DNA of 64,000 nt, from assembly GCF_018127805.1 (NCBI RefSeq), contig NZ_CP072334.1, positions 1,714,001 to 1,778,000 on the forward strand, written 5' to 3'. Below, one piece after another: positions 1-9,556 of this stretch. The notes under the pieces were generated by a model. It saw only the letters and a program-made list of their open reading frames with translations. It did no database searches and was not told the origin of the DNA. Both the position numbers and the translations under genes were made by a program. The stretch is from Prevotella sp. oral taxon 475. Lineage in GTDB: Bacteria; Bacteroidota; Bacteroidia; Bacteroidales; Bacteroidaceae. Every line of letters starts with the position of its first letter. Position 1 is the first letter of the stretch.

Positions 1-185
1 TTTGCGCCGTCTTTCAAGCAGAGTAACAGACTCTTTCAGGCAGAAAGGCAAAAGAAAAGAACAGAACAGAAACAATGCAACGTGTGAGCATATATAATAA
101 AGGTATAGCAGGAGAGCAGAAAAGCTTCAACTTTTCTGCATCTTTTAACGCCTTTCCCTTGGTAGTCTCCAAGGAAATGACTACC

Positions 186-240
<55 letters not shown>

Positions 241-360
241 ATATGCGCACCTATTGGTAGTGTAACACTTTTTCACTTTATCCTACGCGCGCGCGAAAAG
301 CGTGCAACCTATCTGAAACAAAGGCTCTGCGAGGCTTTTGTGCATGCAGTAGATCATACC

Positions 361-404
361 CGTTTCTCTCACTTTTCGAAGTGTAGAGAAACGTCTGTTT
401 TTCC
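361..404 (+). terminator. UUCG-capped hairpin with U-rich tail
   Basis: A 9-bp stem (361-369 with 385-393) is continued by a second 5-bp stem (370-374 with 379-383) closed by a TTCG tetraloop. A T-rich stretch follows at 394-404. This is a textbook intrinsic terminator on the plus strand. No gene is visible upstream in the window, so it ends a transcript from further left, or an unannotated small RNA from 240-400, or acts as an attenuator in the leader of the next gene, which starts 31 bp later. Confidence 0.7.
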
Positions 405-434
405 ACCAATTATTTACTTAAAAACAAAAGAACT

Positions 435-1745
435 ATGGAGAGATGTAAGCTCTTTTTAACCTGTCTCATGGCAATGCTATGGGTAGGTGTATCGGGACAA
501 CCTGCAAAGTATTACGATTTCTCGAAAGAGAACAGCGACCACACAATGTTGTATTACAAAATTATTGATGAAGATAAAAAAGAAGTGGCATTTTCTGCCC
601 CTAACGGATCTGGAATAGTCTATCATTCATTAACCAAGTTGCATATCCCCGAAACAGTAGAGTACAACGGAAATACCTATACCGTTACACAGTTCGGGAT
701 CGAAGCTCCAACAAGCAATCCTCATATTTTTTGGCATTCAGGAATCGAGGGCATGTTGAATTTGGTCGATTTTAAACTCCCCAGTACGTTAAAGCGAATT
801 AAGAGTGACCATTTTTTGGGTTTCAGTCATCAACTGAAAAAATTAGTAATACCAGCCAGTTTAGAAAGTTATTGCGAGGTGATCTATTATAGAGCCATGG
901 GACTGGAAGAACTATATATGCTGCCACAAATTCCACCAATCTACGACGGAACAAACGGATCTTATCTGAGCTCTGCTATTGGGCTCATAACCGATGGCCT
1001 TAAATACATTTATGTGCCTGCCGATGCGACGGCTGCTTATAAAGCTTCGCCCTACTGGCAAAAGAAACGAGATGGCAGTTCTATTCTCAACATGTATCGC
1101 GAGCAATTTACCTTGAGTAAAAACGGTTATACCAGCCTGTATCTTGAGAGTGAAAATTTTGAGGTTCCTGCGGGCTGCACAGCCTATATCGTCAAAGGCT
1201 TAAAACATCATGCCAACGCTAAGATATATGCCGATGCCAAGTTGCAGGCTTTTCCAGCCGGAACGATTATTCCAGCCGGAACCCCTGTTATCATCGAAAA
1301 CAAAGCGATGAAGAACCAAACCATTACCTACCGTGCTGCTCTCACCATAGGAACACCGGTGGTCATTACCGACAATCTGCTTGTAGGTGTCACCACTGAG
1401 CAAGAACTCAACACCCCTGGTGGTTTCTACTATATCTTTGGTAAGGGGCAATTTGGACAAGGCTTCTATTGGCAGGGCAGCCGTAAGGGAGCTAGCATAA
1501 AATTGAAAGCCCATAGAGCCGGACTTCGCATTCCCGACGGACATCCTATTGCAGCTGCGGGCAAATCGTTTGTTTTCGACTTCGAAGCAGCTAAGGCCGA
1601 ACTCACCTTGGGTATTCGACAAGAGTCCATTTCTAAAGGAAATCCAACTAAGCAAATTACCTACGATCTACAAGGCCGTCGCGTATCTCACCCCACCCCT
1701 GGTGGTATCTATATCGTCAACGGAAAGAAGATCATAAAAGAATAA
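435..1745 (+). CDS. secreted BspA-like leucine-rich repeat protein
   Basis: This 436-aa protein starts with a Sec signal peptide (about residues 1-22, basic start, hydrophobic core, ending VSGQ). Residues about 60-200 carry degenerate LRR_5/BspA-type units such as LTKLHIPETV, LVDFKLPSTLKRI, LKKLVIPASL and LEELYMLPQIPP. A beta-rich stretch without a recognised family follows. The last about 30 residues (YDLQGRRV, then GGIYIVNGKKIIK) are the C-terminal tail common on exported Prevotella and Bacteroides proteins. Such proteins sit on the cell surface and often bind host or bacterial ligands; the ligand here is unknown. A small acidic protein follows 4 bp after the stop and is probably cotranscribed. 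A microsatellite and a hairpin lie upstream and could affect expression. Confidence 0.75.
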   Translation: MERCKLFLTCLMAMLWVGVSGQPAKYYDFSKENSDHTMLYYKIIDEDKKEVAFSAPNGSGIVYHSLTKLHIPETVEYNGNTYTVTQFGIEAPTSNPHIFWHSGIEGMLNLVDFKLPSTLKRIKSDHFLGFSHQLKKLVIPASLESYCEVIYYRAMGLEELYMLPQIPPIYDGTNGSYLSSAIGLITDGLKYIYVPADATAAYKASPYWQKKRDGSSILNMYREQFTLSKNGYTSLYLESENFEVPAGCTAYIVKGLKHHANAKIYADAKLQAFPAGTIIPAGTPVIIENKAMKNQTITYRAALTIGTPVVITDNLLVGVTTEQELNTPGGFYYIFGKGQFGQGFYWQGSRKGASIKLKAHRAGLRIPDGHPIAAAGKSFVFDFEAAKAELTLGIRQESISKGNPTKQITYDLQGRRVSHPTPGGIYIVNGKKIIKE

Positions 1746-1749
1746 AGAG

Positions 1750-1944
1750 ATGAAAGAAAAATATATCATTCCCATCATTAAAATTGTGCAGCTCTCGACC
1801 GATGCAAATATCGCCCAATTTATTGTCAGTTCCAAATCCATCGGTGAAGAAGAAGGCGAGGCTAAATCCGGATTCTTTGAAGAGGAAGACGAAGACGCAT
1901 TCGACTCCTCGGAAGAAAAGCCCTGGGGAGAGGTGAGCTATTAG
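1750..1944 (+). CDS. small acidic hypothetical protein (64 aa)
   Basis: A 64-aa protein whose first 20 residues (MKEKYIIPIIKIVQLSTDAN) resemble the start of short Prevotella/Bacteroides hypotheticals that accompany secreted proteins. Its second half is strongly acidic (EEEGEAK, EEEDEDAFDSSEE). No signal peptide or catalytic motif is evident. It begins 4 bp after the LRR gene stop, so the two are likely translated from one message. The function is unknown; its reality is supported by spacing and by the recognisable N-terminus rather than by a known domain. Confidence 0.6.
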   Translation: MKEKYIIPIIKIVQLSTDANIAQFIVSSKSIGEEEGEAKSGFFEEEDEDAFDSSEEKPWGEVSY

Positions 1945-2015
1945 GTTCTGACTGGATGCTCTTCTGCTGGAACCATCTGCAGAATCGCTGCGTGCCATCA
2001 CCATTAAAAAGAACG

Positions 2016-2048
2016 GAGGTGACTTCCCGATGTGCGGGAAGTCACCTC
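2016..2048. terminator. perfect 14-bp hairpin after the LRR operon
   Basis: The arms 2016-2029 and 2035-2048 are perfectly complementary around a 5-nt loop. Only TT follows on the plus strand, while an A-rich stretch (2005-2012) precedes it, so termination could work better on the minus strand. It also forms the left edge of a 22-bp repeat array, so it may be a repeat unit in complete dyad form rather than a dedicated terminator. Confidence 0.45.
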
Positions 2049-2125
2049 TTGCGTATCGGGAGATCATCTCCCGTGCATCAGGAGGTCATCTCCCGCGCAT
2101 CAGGAGGTCATCTGCCGTGCATCGA
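2029..2125. repeat. 22-bp direct-repeat array, about 4 units
   Basis: Units of 22 bp start at about 2043, 2065, 2087 and 2109, with shared core CATCTCCCGTGCATCAGGAG. The junction at 2057-2073 is a 17-bp dyad (CGGGAGA-TCA-TCTCCCG), and the next two copies carry decayed forms of it. The array lies just 3' of the small-protein gene. I see no gene between 1945 and 2313 apart from this array and the lptD promoter. Confidence 0.8.
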
Positions 2126-2295
2126 AATCCTATCTGCCACCTATTGGGGCACTGTGCGTAAACACATCCAAGGGAGGTGGTCTATCCAAGTTCCCTAAGT
2201 TAGAGGGCTCACTCCAGTAACATCCGCTCACTCAGGGGCACGGCCAACAACATGTTAAAAAGGGAAAAGGGGCGGCGGCTTTATCATTTATTCCT

Positions 2296-2303
2296 TAATT
2301 TTG
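2296..2303 (+). promoter_or_regulatory. probable -7 element for lptD
   Basis: TAATTTTG matches the Bacteroidetes -7 consensus TAnnTTTG and lies 11 bp before the lptD ATG, implying a very short leader. No TTTG is evident at the -33 distance. Confidence 0.45.
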
Positions 2304-2313
2304 TGCCTCGAAA

Positions 2314-5136
2314 ATGCAGAGAAAATCAGTTATAACACTCCTGCTGCTCGTCGCCCTGTTCGTGATGGCAGAAACCTACGCTCCTCTTTCCCAACGACGG
2401 AAAAAGGAGAAACGACCTGCGGCTCATGTGGCAGACGCAATGCGGCGAGACTCGCTGCCATCCGTCGACACTACACGGATGGACTCCTTGCAAAGAGCTA
2501 TCTATCGACATAATCGAATGGTGGACGACTCGATTCGGCTCGACTCACTCAACCGACAAAAGAAAAACGGCATCGACGCACCTGTAACCTACTCGGCCAC
2601 CGACTCATTGGTCTACAACGCCGCAACGAGAACGGCACATCTCTATGGGTCGGGCAAGGTAAAATACGAAGATATGGATCTGGCCAGCGAACGCATCCGC
2701 ATGAATCTCGATAGCAACGTGGTGCATGCCACTGGCGCAGCAGACTCTACGGCCAAACGAGGACTGAAGGGACTGCCTGTTTTCACAATGGGCAGCGACA
2801 AATATGAGAGCGACACGATGGCTTTCAATTTCAAAACCAAAAAGGGCCTTATCAAAGACGTCTATACCCAACAGCAGGAGGGATTTCTGCACGGGGCGCG
2901 GGCCAAACGCAATGCACAGGGCGAGGTGTTTCTCCAACATGGACGATATACGACGTGCGATAAAGACTGTCCCGACTTCTATATCTCACTCTCACGGGCT
3001 AAGGTGCGACCGGGAAAGGATGTGGTCTTCGGGCCGGCTTATCTCGTCGTGGCCGATGTTCCGCTACCTCTGGCCATCCCCTACGGCTTCTTTCCATTTA
3101 CGAAGAAATTCAGTAGCGGACTCATCATGCCGACCTATGGCGACGAGAGCGACCGAGGATTTTATCTGCGTGATGGCGGTTATTATTTTGCCATGGGCGA
3201 TAAATGGGACTTGAAATTGCTGGGCGAGATCTATACGAAGGGGTCGTGGGGACTGTCGGCAGCCACCAACTATCGCAAACGTTATCGATATAACGGCAGT
3301 TTCTTCTTCAGCTATCAAAACACGAAAACGGGCGACAAGGGTCTTCCTGACTATTCGAAACAAACGAGCTTTAAACTCCAATGGAGTCATCGACAAGACA
3401 AAAAGGCCAATCCCTACAGTAATCTCTCGGCCAGCGTGAACTTCGCCTCAACAAGCTACGAACGCAACAACCTCAATAGTCTGTACAATCCGCAGAGCAT
3501 GACGCAGAGTACGCGCACCTCGTCGGTAAGCTGGAACACTACGTTCTCGAGCCTCGGAATGACACTGAGTTCTACGGCCAATCTCTCGCAGAACATGCGC
3601 GACTCATCAGTAGCCATGACACTGCCCGACCTTAACATCTCCATCGCCCGGTTCTATCCCTTTAAACGTCGGCATGCTGCGGGGAAAGAACGGTGGTACG
3701 AGAAGATTGCACTGAGCTATACGGGACAGCTGAGCAACTCGATTACGACGAAGGAGGATCGGCTCTTTCGGTCGAACCTCATCAAGGATTGGCGCAACGG
3801 TATGCAACACAATATTCCAGTGAGCGGAAGTTTCACGGTGTTGAAGTTCATCAGTCTGAATCCGTCGCTCTCGTTCACCGACAGGATGTATTCCAACAAA
3901 GTGATGCGCTCGTGGAACGTGGCACGACAGGTGGAGCAAACCGACACGACGTATGGCTTCCACAACGTGTACGATTGGCGGATGAGCGTGTCGGCCAATA
4001 CGAAACTCTACGGTTTCTGGACCCCGAGTCGAAAAATTTTCGGTGATAAAATCGTGGCCATCCGGCACGTCATCACGCCGCAGGTGAGCTTCAGTTATGC
4101 CCCCGACTTCAGTGCCTCGCGTTACGGCTACTACGAAACGTATGTCAAGACTGATGCGCATGGCAATGTCTCACTGGTAGAGTATTCGCCGTTCTCCAAT
4201 GCGCTCTTCGGCGTTCCGGGAAAGGGAAAGACGGGAAGCGTGACATTCGACTTGAGCAATAACCTGGAAATGAAGATTCGGTCGGATCAAGACTCGACGG
4301 GCTTCAAAAAACTGAGCCTCATCGACGAGCTCGGGGCGTCGATGTCCTACAATATGGCCGCCGAGACGCGCCCGTGGAGCGATCTGAGCATGCGGTTGCG
4401 TCTGAAATGGTGGAAGAATTATACGTTCAGCGTCAACGCTGTCTTTGCCACCTATGCCTACGATTTGGACAGCAACGGTCATCCTTATGTGGGAACGCAT
4501 ACGGAATGGAGCCGCGGCAGATTCGGTCGGTTCCAGGGCATGTCGCAAAATCTTTCGTTCACCCTCACCCCCGAAAAGCTCAAAAAGCTCTTCGGCGGCG
4601 GTTCGAAAGACGACGAGAAGAGGAAACGTAATCAAAAAGACGACGAAGGCGTAGACACCGACATCGAAAGTAACGTAGACAAGACCATGATCGACGGACA
4701 ACGCGGAGCTGGAAAGAAAGATGCCGGAAAGGCCGAGACCGACGAAGATGGATATATGAAGTTCTCAATGCCTTGGTCGCTGACTTTCGGTTACGGCGTG
4801 ACGATGCATGAGAGCAACGAACTGAGCAAGTTCAACTACAACACGATGCGCTATCCCTACAAGTTTACACAAACGCTGAACATCGGCGGCAACATCCGCA
4901 TCAGCGATGGATGGAATATCAGTTTCTCGTCGGGCTACGACTTCGAAAACCATAAAATTTCTATGACCACCGCTTCGCTACAACGCGACCTGCACTGTTT
5001 CAACATGAGTTGCTCGGTGGTTTTGGCTCCTTACACCAGCTATAACTTCACTTTCCGGTGCAACGCAGCAACGCTTACCGACGCACTGAAGTACGACAAG
5101 CGCAGCAACTCGGGTAATTCGGTGCAATGGTATTAA
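2314..5136 (+). CDS. lptD: LptD-like LPS assembly outer-membrane protein
   Basis: A 940-aa protein with a signal peptide (MQRKSVITLLLLVALFVMAE), an N-terminal OstA-like beta domain (about residues 80-230: AHLYGSGKV, LASERIRMNLDSN, VVHATGAADS) and a long C-terminal outer-membrane beta-barrel. A charged loop at about 770-815, rich in K, D and E, interrupts the barrel. The family inserts lipopolysaccharide into the outer leaflet with LptE and the LptA/C bridge. The length is in the range of Bacteroidetes LptD homologues. The ATG at 2314 follows a -7 element and gives the signal peptide directly. The next gene starts about 160 bp downstream, so it may be monocistronic. The family assignment is firm; the exact partners are inferred. 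Confidence 0.85.
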   Translation: MQRKSVITLLLLVALFVMAETYAPLSQRRKKEKRPAAHVADAMRRDSLPSVDTTRMDSLQRAIYRHNRMVDDSIRLDSLNRQKKNGIDAPVTYSATDSLVYNAATRTAHLYGSGKVKYEDMDLASERIRMNLDSNVVHATGAADSTAKRGLKGLPVFTMGSDKYESDTMAFNFKTKKGLIKDVYTQQQEGFLHGARAKRNAQGEVFLQHGRYTTCDKDCPDFYISLSRAKVRPGKDVVFGPAYLVVADVPLPLAIPYGFFPFTKKFSSGLIMPTYGDESDRGFYLRDGGYYFAMGDKWDLKLLGEIYTKGSWGLSAATNYRKRYRYNGSFFFSYQNTKTGDKGLPDYSKQTSFKLQWSHRQDKKANPYSNLSASVNFASTSYERNNLNSLYNPQSMTQSTRTSSVSWNTTFSSLGMTLSSTANLSQNMRDSSVAMTLPDLNISIARFYPFKRRHAAGKERWYEKIALSYTGQLSNSITTKEDRLFRSNLIKDWRNGMQHNIPVSGSFTVLKFISLNPSLSFTDRMYSNKVMRSWNVARQVEQTDTTYGFHNVYDWRMSVSANTKLYGFWTPSRKIFGDKIVAIRHVITPQVSFSYAPDFSASRYGYYETYVKTDAHGNVSLVEYSPFSNALFGVPGKGKTGSVTFDLSNNLEMKIRSDQDSTGFKKLSLIDELGASMSYNMAAETRPWSDLSMRLRLKWWKNYTFSVNAVFATYAYDLDSNGHPYVGTHTEWSRGRFGRFQGMSQNLSFTLTPEKLKKLFGGGSKDDEKRKRNQKDDEGVDTDIESNVDKTMIDGQRGAGKKDAGKAETDEDGYMKFSMPWSLTFGYGVTMHESNELSKFNYNTMRYPYKFTQTLNIGGNIRISDGWNISFSSGYDFENHKISMTTASLQRDLHCFNMSCSVVLAPYTSYNFTFRCNAATLTDALKYDKRSNSGNSVQWY

Positions 5137-5300
5137 GCAACAGAAAGAAAAAATGGTCAACGTTGTCGTTCAGCCAAAGGAGCAAAGCCAAGCTTGCTTG
5201 AATTTTGTCGTGGCGAGAATTGAAAATCGTCGGCACAGAACTTTTAGTGAAACGGAAAGGCAAAACGCACTTTTGAGGAACGAAAAAAAACGATTTGTTT

Positions 5301-6473
5301 ATGAAGAAAACCACACAGGCCATTCATCTGCCTTACAAACGGCGCGATGCCTACGATGCTCTCAGCATGCCGGTGTATCATGCCGTGGCATTCGAGTTCG
5401 ACAATGCACAGCTCATGGCCGACGCTTTCTGCGGCAGAATTGATGCTCCCGACTATTCACGGGTGGAAAATCCCACGGTAACCAACTTTGAAGAACGTGT
5501 AAAAGCCATCACCGGCGCCCAAGATGTCGTGGCCTTCAACTCGGGGATGGCAGCCATCAGTAACGTGTTGCTGGCTCTGGCGGCAAAAGACAAATACATC
5601 CTTACCTCGCGACATCTCTTCGGTAATACCTATTCGCTCATCACCTCCACCTTGAAACGGTTCGGTGTGGGGGCCAGACTCTGCGACTTGACCAACCTCA
5701 AAGCCGTGGAAGAGGCCATCGATACCGAATGCTGCTGCCTATATCTGGAGATCATGACCAATCCGCAACTCGAAGTAACAGACATTCCGGCCGTGGCAGC
5801 AGTGGCCCATCGCAAGGGCGTTCCGGTGATTGCCGACACGACGCTGATACCTTTCACCGAGTTCTCGGCCCGAGACCTGGGTATAGATGCCGAGGTAGTG
5901 TCGAGCACGAAGTATATCAGTGGCGGCGCAACGTCGCTCGGTGGATTGGTCATCGATTACAGTACTTGCGACCGTCTGCATCATCCGCTGCGCCATGAGA
6001 TGCTCTTCAATCTCGGGGCCTACATGACACCGCAAGCGGCCTATCAGCAAACGGTGGGACTGGAGGTGCTCGATGCGCGATACAAGGTGCAGGCCGCCAA
6101 TGCGCTCTGTTTGGCTAAAAGACTGCAACAGTTGCCATCCATCCGGCGGGTCAACTACGTCGGACTGCCCGACAATCCCTATCATGAACTCTCCAAACGT
6201 CAGTTCGGTCCTACAGCCGGCGCAATGCTCACCATCGACCTCGACAGTCAGGAGGCTTGCTTCCGTTTTATCGACCGTCTGAAATTGATTCATCGCGCCA
6301 CGAATCTCTTCGACAATCGCACGCTGGCGATACACCCAGCCAGCACCATTTTTGGCCTTTTCTCTGCCGAGGAACGCTCCCAAATGGACATTCTCGATAC
6401 CACCATCCGCCTCAGTGTGGGATTGGAAGACGTGGACGACCTCTTCAACGATATCCAACAAGCCCTTCTCTAA
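5301..6473 (+). CDS. Cys/Met metabolism PLP-dependent enzyme
   Basis: A 390-aa fold-type I PLP enzyme of the cystathionine gamma-synthase, O-acetylhomoserine sulfhydrylase and methionine gamma-lyase family. Visible signatures are the cofactor-phosphate region FNSGMAAISN, the aspartate in IADTTLIPF, and the Schiff-base lysine (K204 in SSTKYISGGAT). Typical substrates are activated homoserine, cystathionine or methionine; sequence alone does not settle which. ATG 5301 (MKKTTQ) is preferred to the ATG two codons earlier. The stop lies 1 bp before the ATG of a MalY/PatB-type C-S lyase, so the pair is almost certainly one operon for sulfur amino-acid interconversion or breakdown. Confidence 0.85.
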   Translation: MKKTTQAIHLPYKRRDAYDALSMPVYHAVAFEFDNAQLMADAFCGRIDAPDYSRVENPTVTNFEERVKAITGAQDVVAFNSGMAAISNVLLALAAKDKYILTSRHLFGNTYSLITSTLKRFGVGARLCDLTNLKAVEEAIDTECCCLYLEIMTNPQLEVTDIPAVAAVAHRKGVPVIADTTLIPFTEFSARDLGIDAEVVSSTKYISGGATSLGGLVIDYSTCDRLHHPLRHEMLFNLGAYMTPQAAYQQTVGLEVLDARYKVQAANALCLAKRLQQLPSIRRVNYVGLPDNPYHELSKRQFGPTAGAMLTIDLDSQEACFRFIDRLKLIHRATNLFDNRTLAIHPASTIFGLFSAEERSQMDILDTTIRLSVGLEDVDDLFNDIQQALL

Positions 6474-6474
6474 A

Positions 6475-7665
6475 ATGGAATGCTACGATTTCAACACACG
6501 TATCGACCGCACCGGCAGCGGCGACCTCAAACACAATGCTCTGCTGCCGCGGTGGGGACGCAACGATCTCTTGCCCCTCTGGGTGGCCGATATGGATTTT
6601 GCTACGCCGCCCTTCATCGTTGATGCCCTAAAAAAACGGATGGAACATCCCATCTTTGGCTATACCGTCGAACCTGAAGACTATTGGCCTGCCGTGATCG
6701 ACTGGATCAAATCGCACCACAACTGGGACGTGCAGCGCGAGTGGCTCCGCTTCATTCCGGGCATTGTGAAAGGCATCGGCTTCGTTCTCAACGTTTTTAC
6801 CAAGCCCGGCGAAAAGGTGATTATCCAGCCACCCGTCTATCATCCTTTCCGCCTTACGCCCGAGGCCAATGGGTGCAAGGTGGTGTTCAATCCGCTCAAA
6901 CGCGGCGCAGACGGATATTACGAGATGGATTTCGAGAATCTGGAACAAGTGTGTGACGAACAATGTCGGATTTTCATCCTCTGCAACCCACATAATCCGG
7001 CCGGTCAGACCTGGTCTGCCGAAACGCTACGGCGATTGGCCGACTTTTGTTTCGAACACCATCTACTCGTCATAAGCGACGAGATACACGCCGACATGGC
7101 CCTCTTCGGCAATCGTCACACGCCCTTTGCCACCGTCTCAAAGCGTGCAGCAGAGATCAGCATCACCTTTGGCGCCCCTACAAAGACGTTCAACCTCGCA
7201 GGCATCGTCAGTTCCTACGCCATCGTTCCCAACGAAACCCTCCGCGCGAAGTTCTTCCGCTGGCTCTCGGCCAACGAACTGGACGAACCTACCCTCTTTG
7301 CTCCCATTGCCACGATAGCCGCCTTCCGACAGGGCGAAAACTGGCGCAGGCAGATGTTGCGGTATGTGGAAGAGAACGTTCTCTTCGTCGAAGATTTCTG
7401 CCACAGATACATTCCGCAAATCCGCCCTCTGCGTCCGCAAGCCAGTTTTTTGGTCTGGCTTGACTGCACAGCCCTGAGTCTCTCCCACCGTCTGCTACAA
7501 AAACTTTTCGTAGAAAAAGCCCATCTCGCCCTCAACGACGGCGAAATGTTCGGCGAAGGCGGACAAGGGCACATGCGGATGAACGTCGGTACGCCCCGAA
7601 GCATCCTCCAACAGGCGATGGAACAGCTCAGAGCCGCCATCGACTCACTCATCATCCAAGAATAA
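6475..7665 (+). CDS. MalY/PatB-family aminotransferase, C-S lyase
   Basis: A 396-aa PLP-dependent class I/II aminotransferase of the MalY/PatB group. The start MECYDFNTRIDR, then LLPLWVADMDFATP, is the hallmark of this group. The PLP lysine lies in SITFGAPTKTFNLAG, and the phosphate or substrate arginine region at RMNVGTPRS. Members cleave cystathionine or cysteine to a thiol or sulfide, pyruvate and ammonia; some also act as regulators. The ATG at 6475 is 1 bp after the stop of the upstream Cys/Met PLP enzyme, indicating coupled translation. Extending upstream would only read into that gene in another frame. A terminator follows at 7981-8017. Confidence 0.88.
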   Translation: MECYDFNTRIDRTGSGDLKHNALLPRWGRNDLLPLWVADMDFATPPFIVDALKKRMEHPIFGYTVEPEDYWPAVIDWIKSHHNWDVQREWLRFIPGIVKGIGFVLNVFTKPGEKVIIQPPVYHPFRLTPEANGCKVVFNPLKRGADGYYEMDFENLEQVCDEQCRIFILCNPHNPAGQTWSAETLRRLADFCFEHHLLVISDEIHADMALFGNRHTPFATVSKRAAEISITFGAPTKTFNLAGIVSSYAIVPNETLRAKFFRWLSANELDEPTLFAPIATIAAFRQGENWRRQMLRYVEENVLFVEDFCHRYIPQIRPLRPQASFLVWLDCTALSLSHRLLQKLFVEKAHLALNDGEMFGEGGQGHMRMNVGTPRSILQQAMEQLRAAIDSLIIQE

Positions 7666-7676
7666 GGAGGTCGTAA

Positions 7677-7890
7677 AAGCAAATGAGCTTCCCCCTGGGG
7701 GGAAACGCAGAACGGACAAAAAAATGAGCTTCCCCCCGGAGGGAAATGCAAAACGGGCAACAATTTAAGCTTTCCCTCCAGGGGGAAACACAGAACGAGC
7801 AAAAAAATGAGCTTTCCCCCGGAGGGAAAGGCAAAACAGGCAACAGATGGATGTTTCTCCCCTGAATGAAACCTCAAACAGCCCAAAATC
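7677..7890. repeat. 41-bp direct-repeat array with palindromic cores
   Basis: Units begin at 7685, 7726, 7767, 7809 (one inserted base) and, in decayed form, 7850, giving a 41-bp period. Each unit contains a pyrimidine/purine dyad, for example CTTCCCCCTGGGGGGAA, followed by an A-rich spacer containing GCAGAACG or GCAAAACG. The array starts about 20 bp after the MalY-type gene stop. No convincing gene lies in 7666-8070. Confidence 0.9.
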
Positions 7891-7980
7891 AGTTTTTTCG
7901 CACGCATAGAACGGCGAATACCGGGTTCTTCATCGCCCGAAACTTTCGCCATCCATAGAGAAAACTGCTCCAACAAACAA

Positions 7981-8017
7981 AAATACCGGATTGCTTCCCT
8001 GCCATCCGGTATTTTTT
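7981..8017. terminator. bidirectional intrinsic terminator
   Basis: The arms 7981-7991 and 8004-8014 (AAATACCGGAT / ATCCGGTATTT) enclose a 12-nt loop. A T-run follows on the plus strand and an A-rich stretch precedes it, so it can end both the rightward PLP operon and the leftward pepT transcript. Confidence 0.8.
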
Positions 8018-8070
8018 AGACTCGAACTATTCGTTCTCTGTCCTCATAATTTCTCGAAAAAGATTTTCTT

Positions 8071-9294
8071 TCAGTCGTAATAATCTGCCGTTATCTCGCA
8101 GATTTTCGTGATGACGTTTACCGCTTTCTGCATTACCTGCACCGACACAAACTCATACGGACCGTGGAAATTCACCCCTCCGGCAAAGATATTGGGACAA
8201 GGCAACCCCTTATAGCTGAGCTGTGCACCATCGGTTCCGCCGCGAATGGGTTTTACTTTGGGCGGAACGCCACACTCCATCATCGCCCTTAACACGATGT
8301 CGATAACGTGCATGTTAGGATCTATCTTCTCCTTCATGTTATAATAGGTATCGCTCACGGTAGCCATAGCCGTTCCTTCACCATATTTTTGATTCAAGGC
8401 ACAGACGCATTTTTCGAAAAACACCTTCCGATCTTCGAATCTCTCGCGGTCATGATCGCGTATAATATAACTCAGCCGAGCCCCTTCCGTACAAGCTTGG
8501 ATGCCGGTCAGGTGATAGAATCCCTCATAGCCCTCGGTAGATTCAGGCGTCTCGTCGGCGGGCAGCATCGCACAAAACTCGCAAGCAAGCCGATTGGCGT
8601 TCACCATCTTCCCCTTCGCATAGCCCGGATGCACGCTCACACCCTTCAGCACCACCTTTGCCGAGGCAGCATTGAAGTTTTCATACTCCAGTTCGCCCAA
8701 GTCTCCACCATCCATGGTGTAAGCCCATTCGCAACCAAACCGTTCCACATCGAAGAGATGCGCCCCCTTGCCAATTTCCTCATCGGGATTGAAGGCAATG
8801 CGAATGTCGCCATGTTTCACCTCGTTATGGTCGCGTAGCCAACACATCGCCTGCATAATCTCGGCAATACCAGCCTTGTCGTCCGCCCCGAGAAGGGTAG
8901 TTCCATCGGTCACAATCAAGTCTTCGCCCACATGCCTCTTCAGTTCAGGAAACTTCGTCGGCGACGAAACGATACCGGCCGACAGCTCGATATCACCCCC
9001 GTCGTAACCTTTCACGATACGGGCTCGCACGTTTTCGCCGCTACAATCGGGACTGGTATCATAGTGAGAAATAAAACCTATCGTGGGAATTCTTTTCTTA
9101 CAGTTGGCCTTCAGCGTAGCATAGAGATAGCCATTGCCATCCATTTCCACATCGCTGAGCCCCTCTCTCTCCATTTCTTTCTTGAGATACTCTGCAAAAA
9201 CAAGCTGTTTCGGGGTGCTCGGAACGGTTTCCGAACCATCGTCCGACTGGGTGTCAAACCGGGTATAATTGATAAACCTCTCTGCAATTTCCAT
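8071..9294 (-). CDS. pepT: peptidase T (tripeptide aminopeptidase)
   Basis: A 407-aa zinc metallopeptidase of family M20B that removes the N-terminal residue from tripeptides in the cytoplasm. The metal-site motifs are clear: [20 protein letters not shown] (bridging Asp), [11 protein letters not shown] (catalytic and metal-binding Glu) and YTMDGG. The C-terminal [12 protein letters not shown] and HGPYEFV segments also match. The start [18 protein letters not shown] was chosen because it matches the usual PepT N-terminus and its length of about 408; about 28 extra in-frame codons upstream look non-coding. It lies alone between a terminator and tRNA-Arg. Confidence 0.93.
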   Translation of the reverse strand: MEIAERFINYTRFDTQSDDGSETVPSTPKQLVFAEYLKKEMEREGLSDVEMDGNGYLYATLKANCKKRIPTIGFISHYDTSPDCSGENVRARIVKGYDGGDIELSAGIVSSPTKFPELKRHVGEDLIVTDGTTLLGADDKAGIAEIMQAMCWLRDHNEVKHGDIRIAFNPDEEIGKGAHLFDVERFGCEWAYTMDGGDLGELEYENFNAASAKVVLKGVSVHPGYAKGKMVNANRLACEFCAMLPADETPESTEGYEGFYHLTGIQACTEGARLSYIIRDHDRERFEDRKVFFEKCVCALNQKYGEGTAMATVSDTYYNMKEKIDPNMHVIDIVLRAMMECGVPPKVKPIRGGTDGAQLSYKGLPCPNIFAGGVNFHGPYEFVSVQVMQKAVNVITKICEITADYYD

Positions 9295-9437
9295 GCGTAG
9301 CTGTGATTTAATGAAGTAACGAAATTGCAAACAAAAAACAAAGGTGGTGCGGGTGACGGATAATTTCAGTCTGTCCAAAAACTCCCAAACATCTCAGTTC
9401 TTTCTTCACAACTCGGAATTATCCAATAAAAAAAGAG

Positions 9438-9511
9438 TGACCCCGGCGGGATTCAAACCCACGATCTCAGGAACCGGAATCCTGCATTCTATTCAGCTGA
9501 ACTACGGGGCC
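9438..9511 (-). tRNA. tRNA-Arg (anticodon CCG)
   Basis: A 74-nt cloverleaf is readable on the minus strand. The acceptor stem GGCCCCG pairs with CGGGGTC (one G-U) followed by discriminator A. The D stem is GTTC/GAAT. The anticodon stem CAGGA/TCCTG encloses loop TTCCGGT, placing CCG at 34-36, which reads the Arg codon CGG. The T stem is GTGGG/CCCGC with loop TTTGAAT. CCA is not encoded. A -7-like promoter lies just upstream. Confidence 0.93.
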
Positions 9512-9524
9512 CCTTTTTCGCTTG

Positions 9525-9556
9525 CAAAAGTAAACAAAAAACTTGGCCCGTGCAAG
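9525..9556 (-). promoter_or_regulatory. promoter of tRNA-Arg
   Basis: On the minus strand TACTTTTG (9532-9525) matches TAnnTTTG, with CTTG (9556-9553) at a 20-bp spacing in place of TTTG. It starts 14 nt before the tRNA 5' end. Confidence 0.55.

Noticed and set aside
7677..7890. CRISPR interpretation of the tandem arrays (also 35.6, 49.8 kb and the 22-bp loci)
   Set aside because: There are no unique spacers of constant length between conserved repeats; whole units repeat in tandem. No cas1 or cas2 is present, and the Cas4-like nuclease at 61 kb is fused to a helicase.
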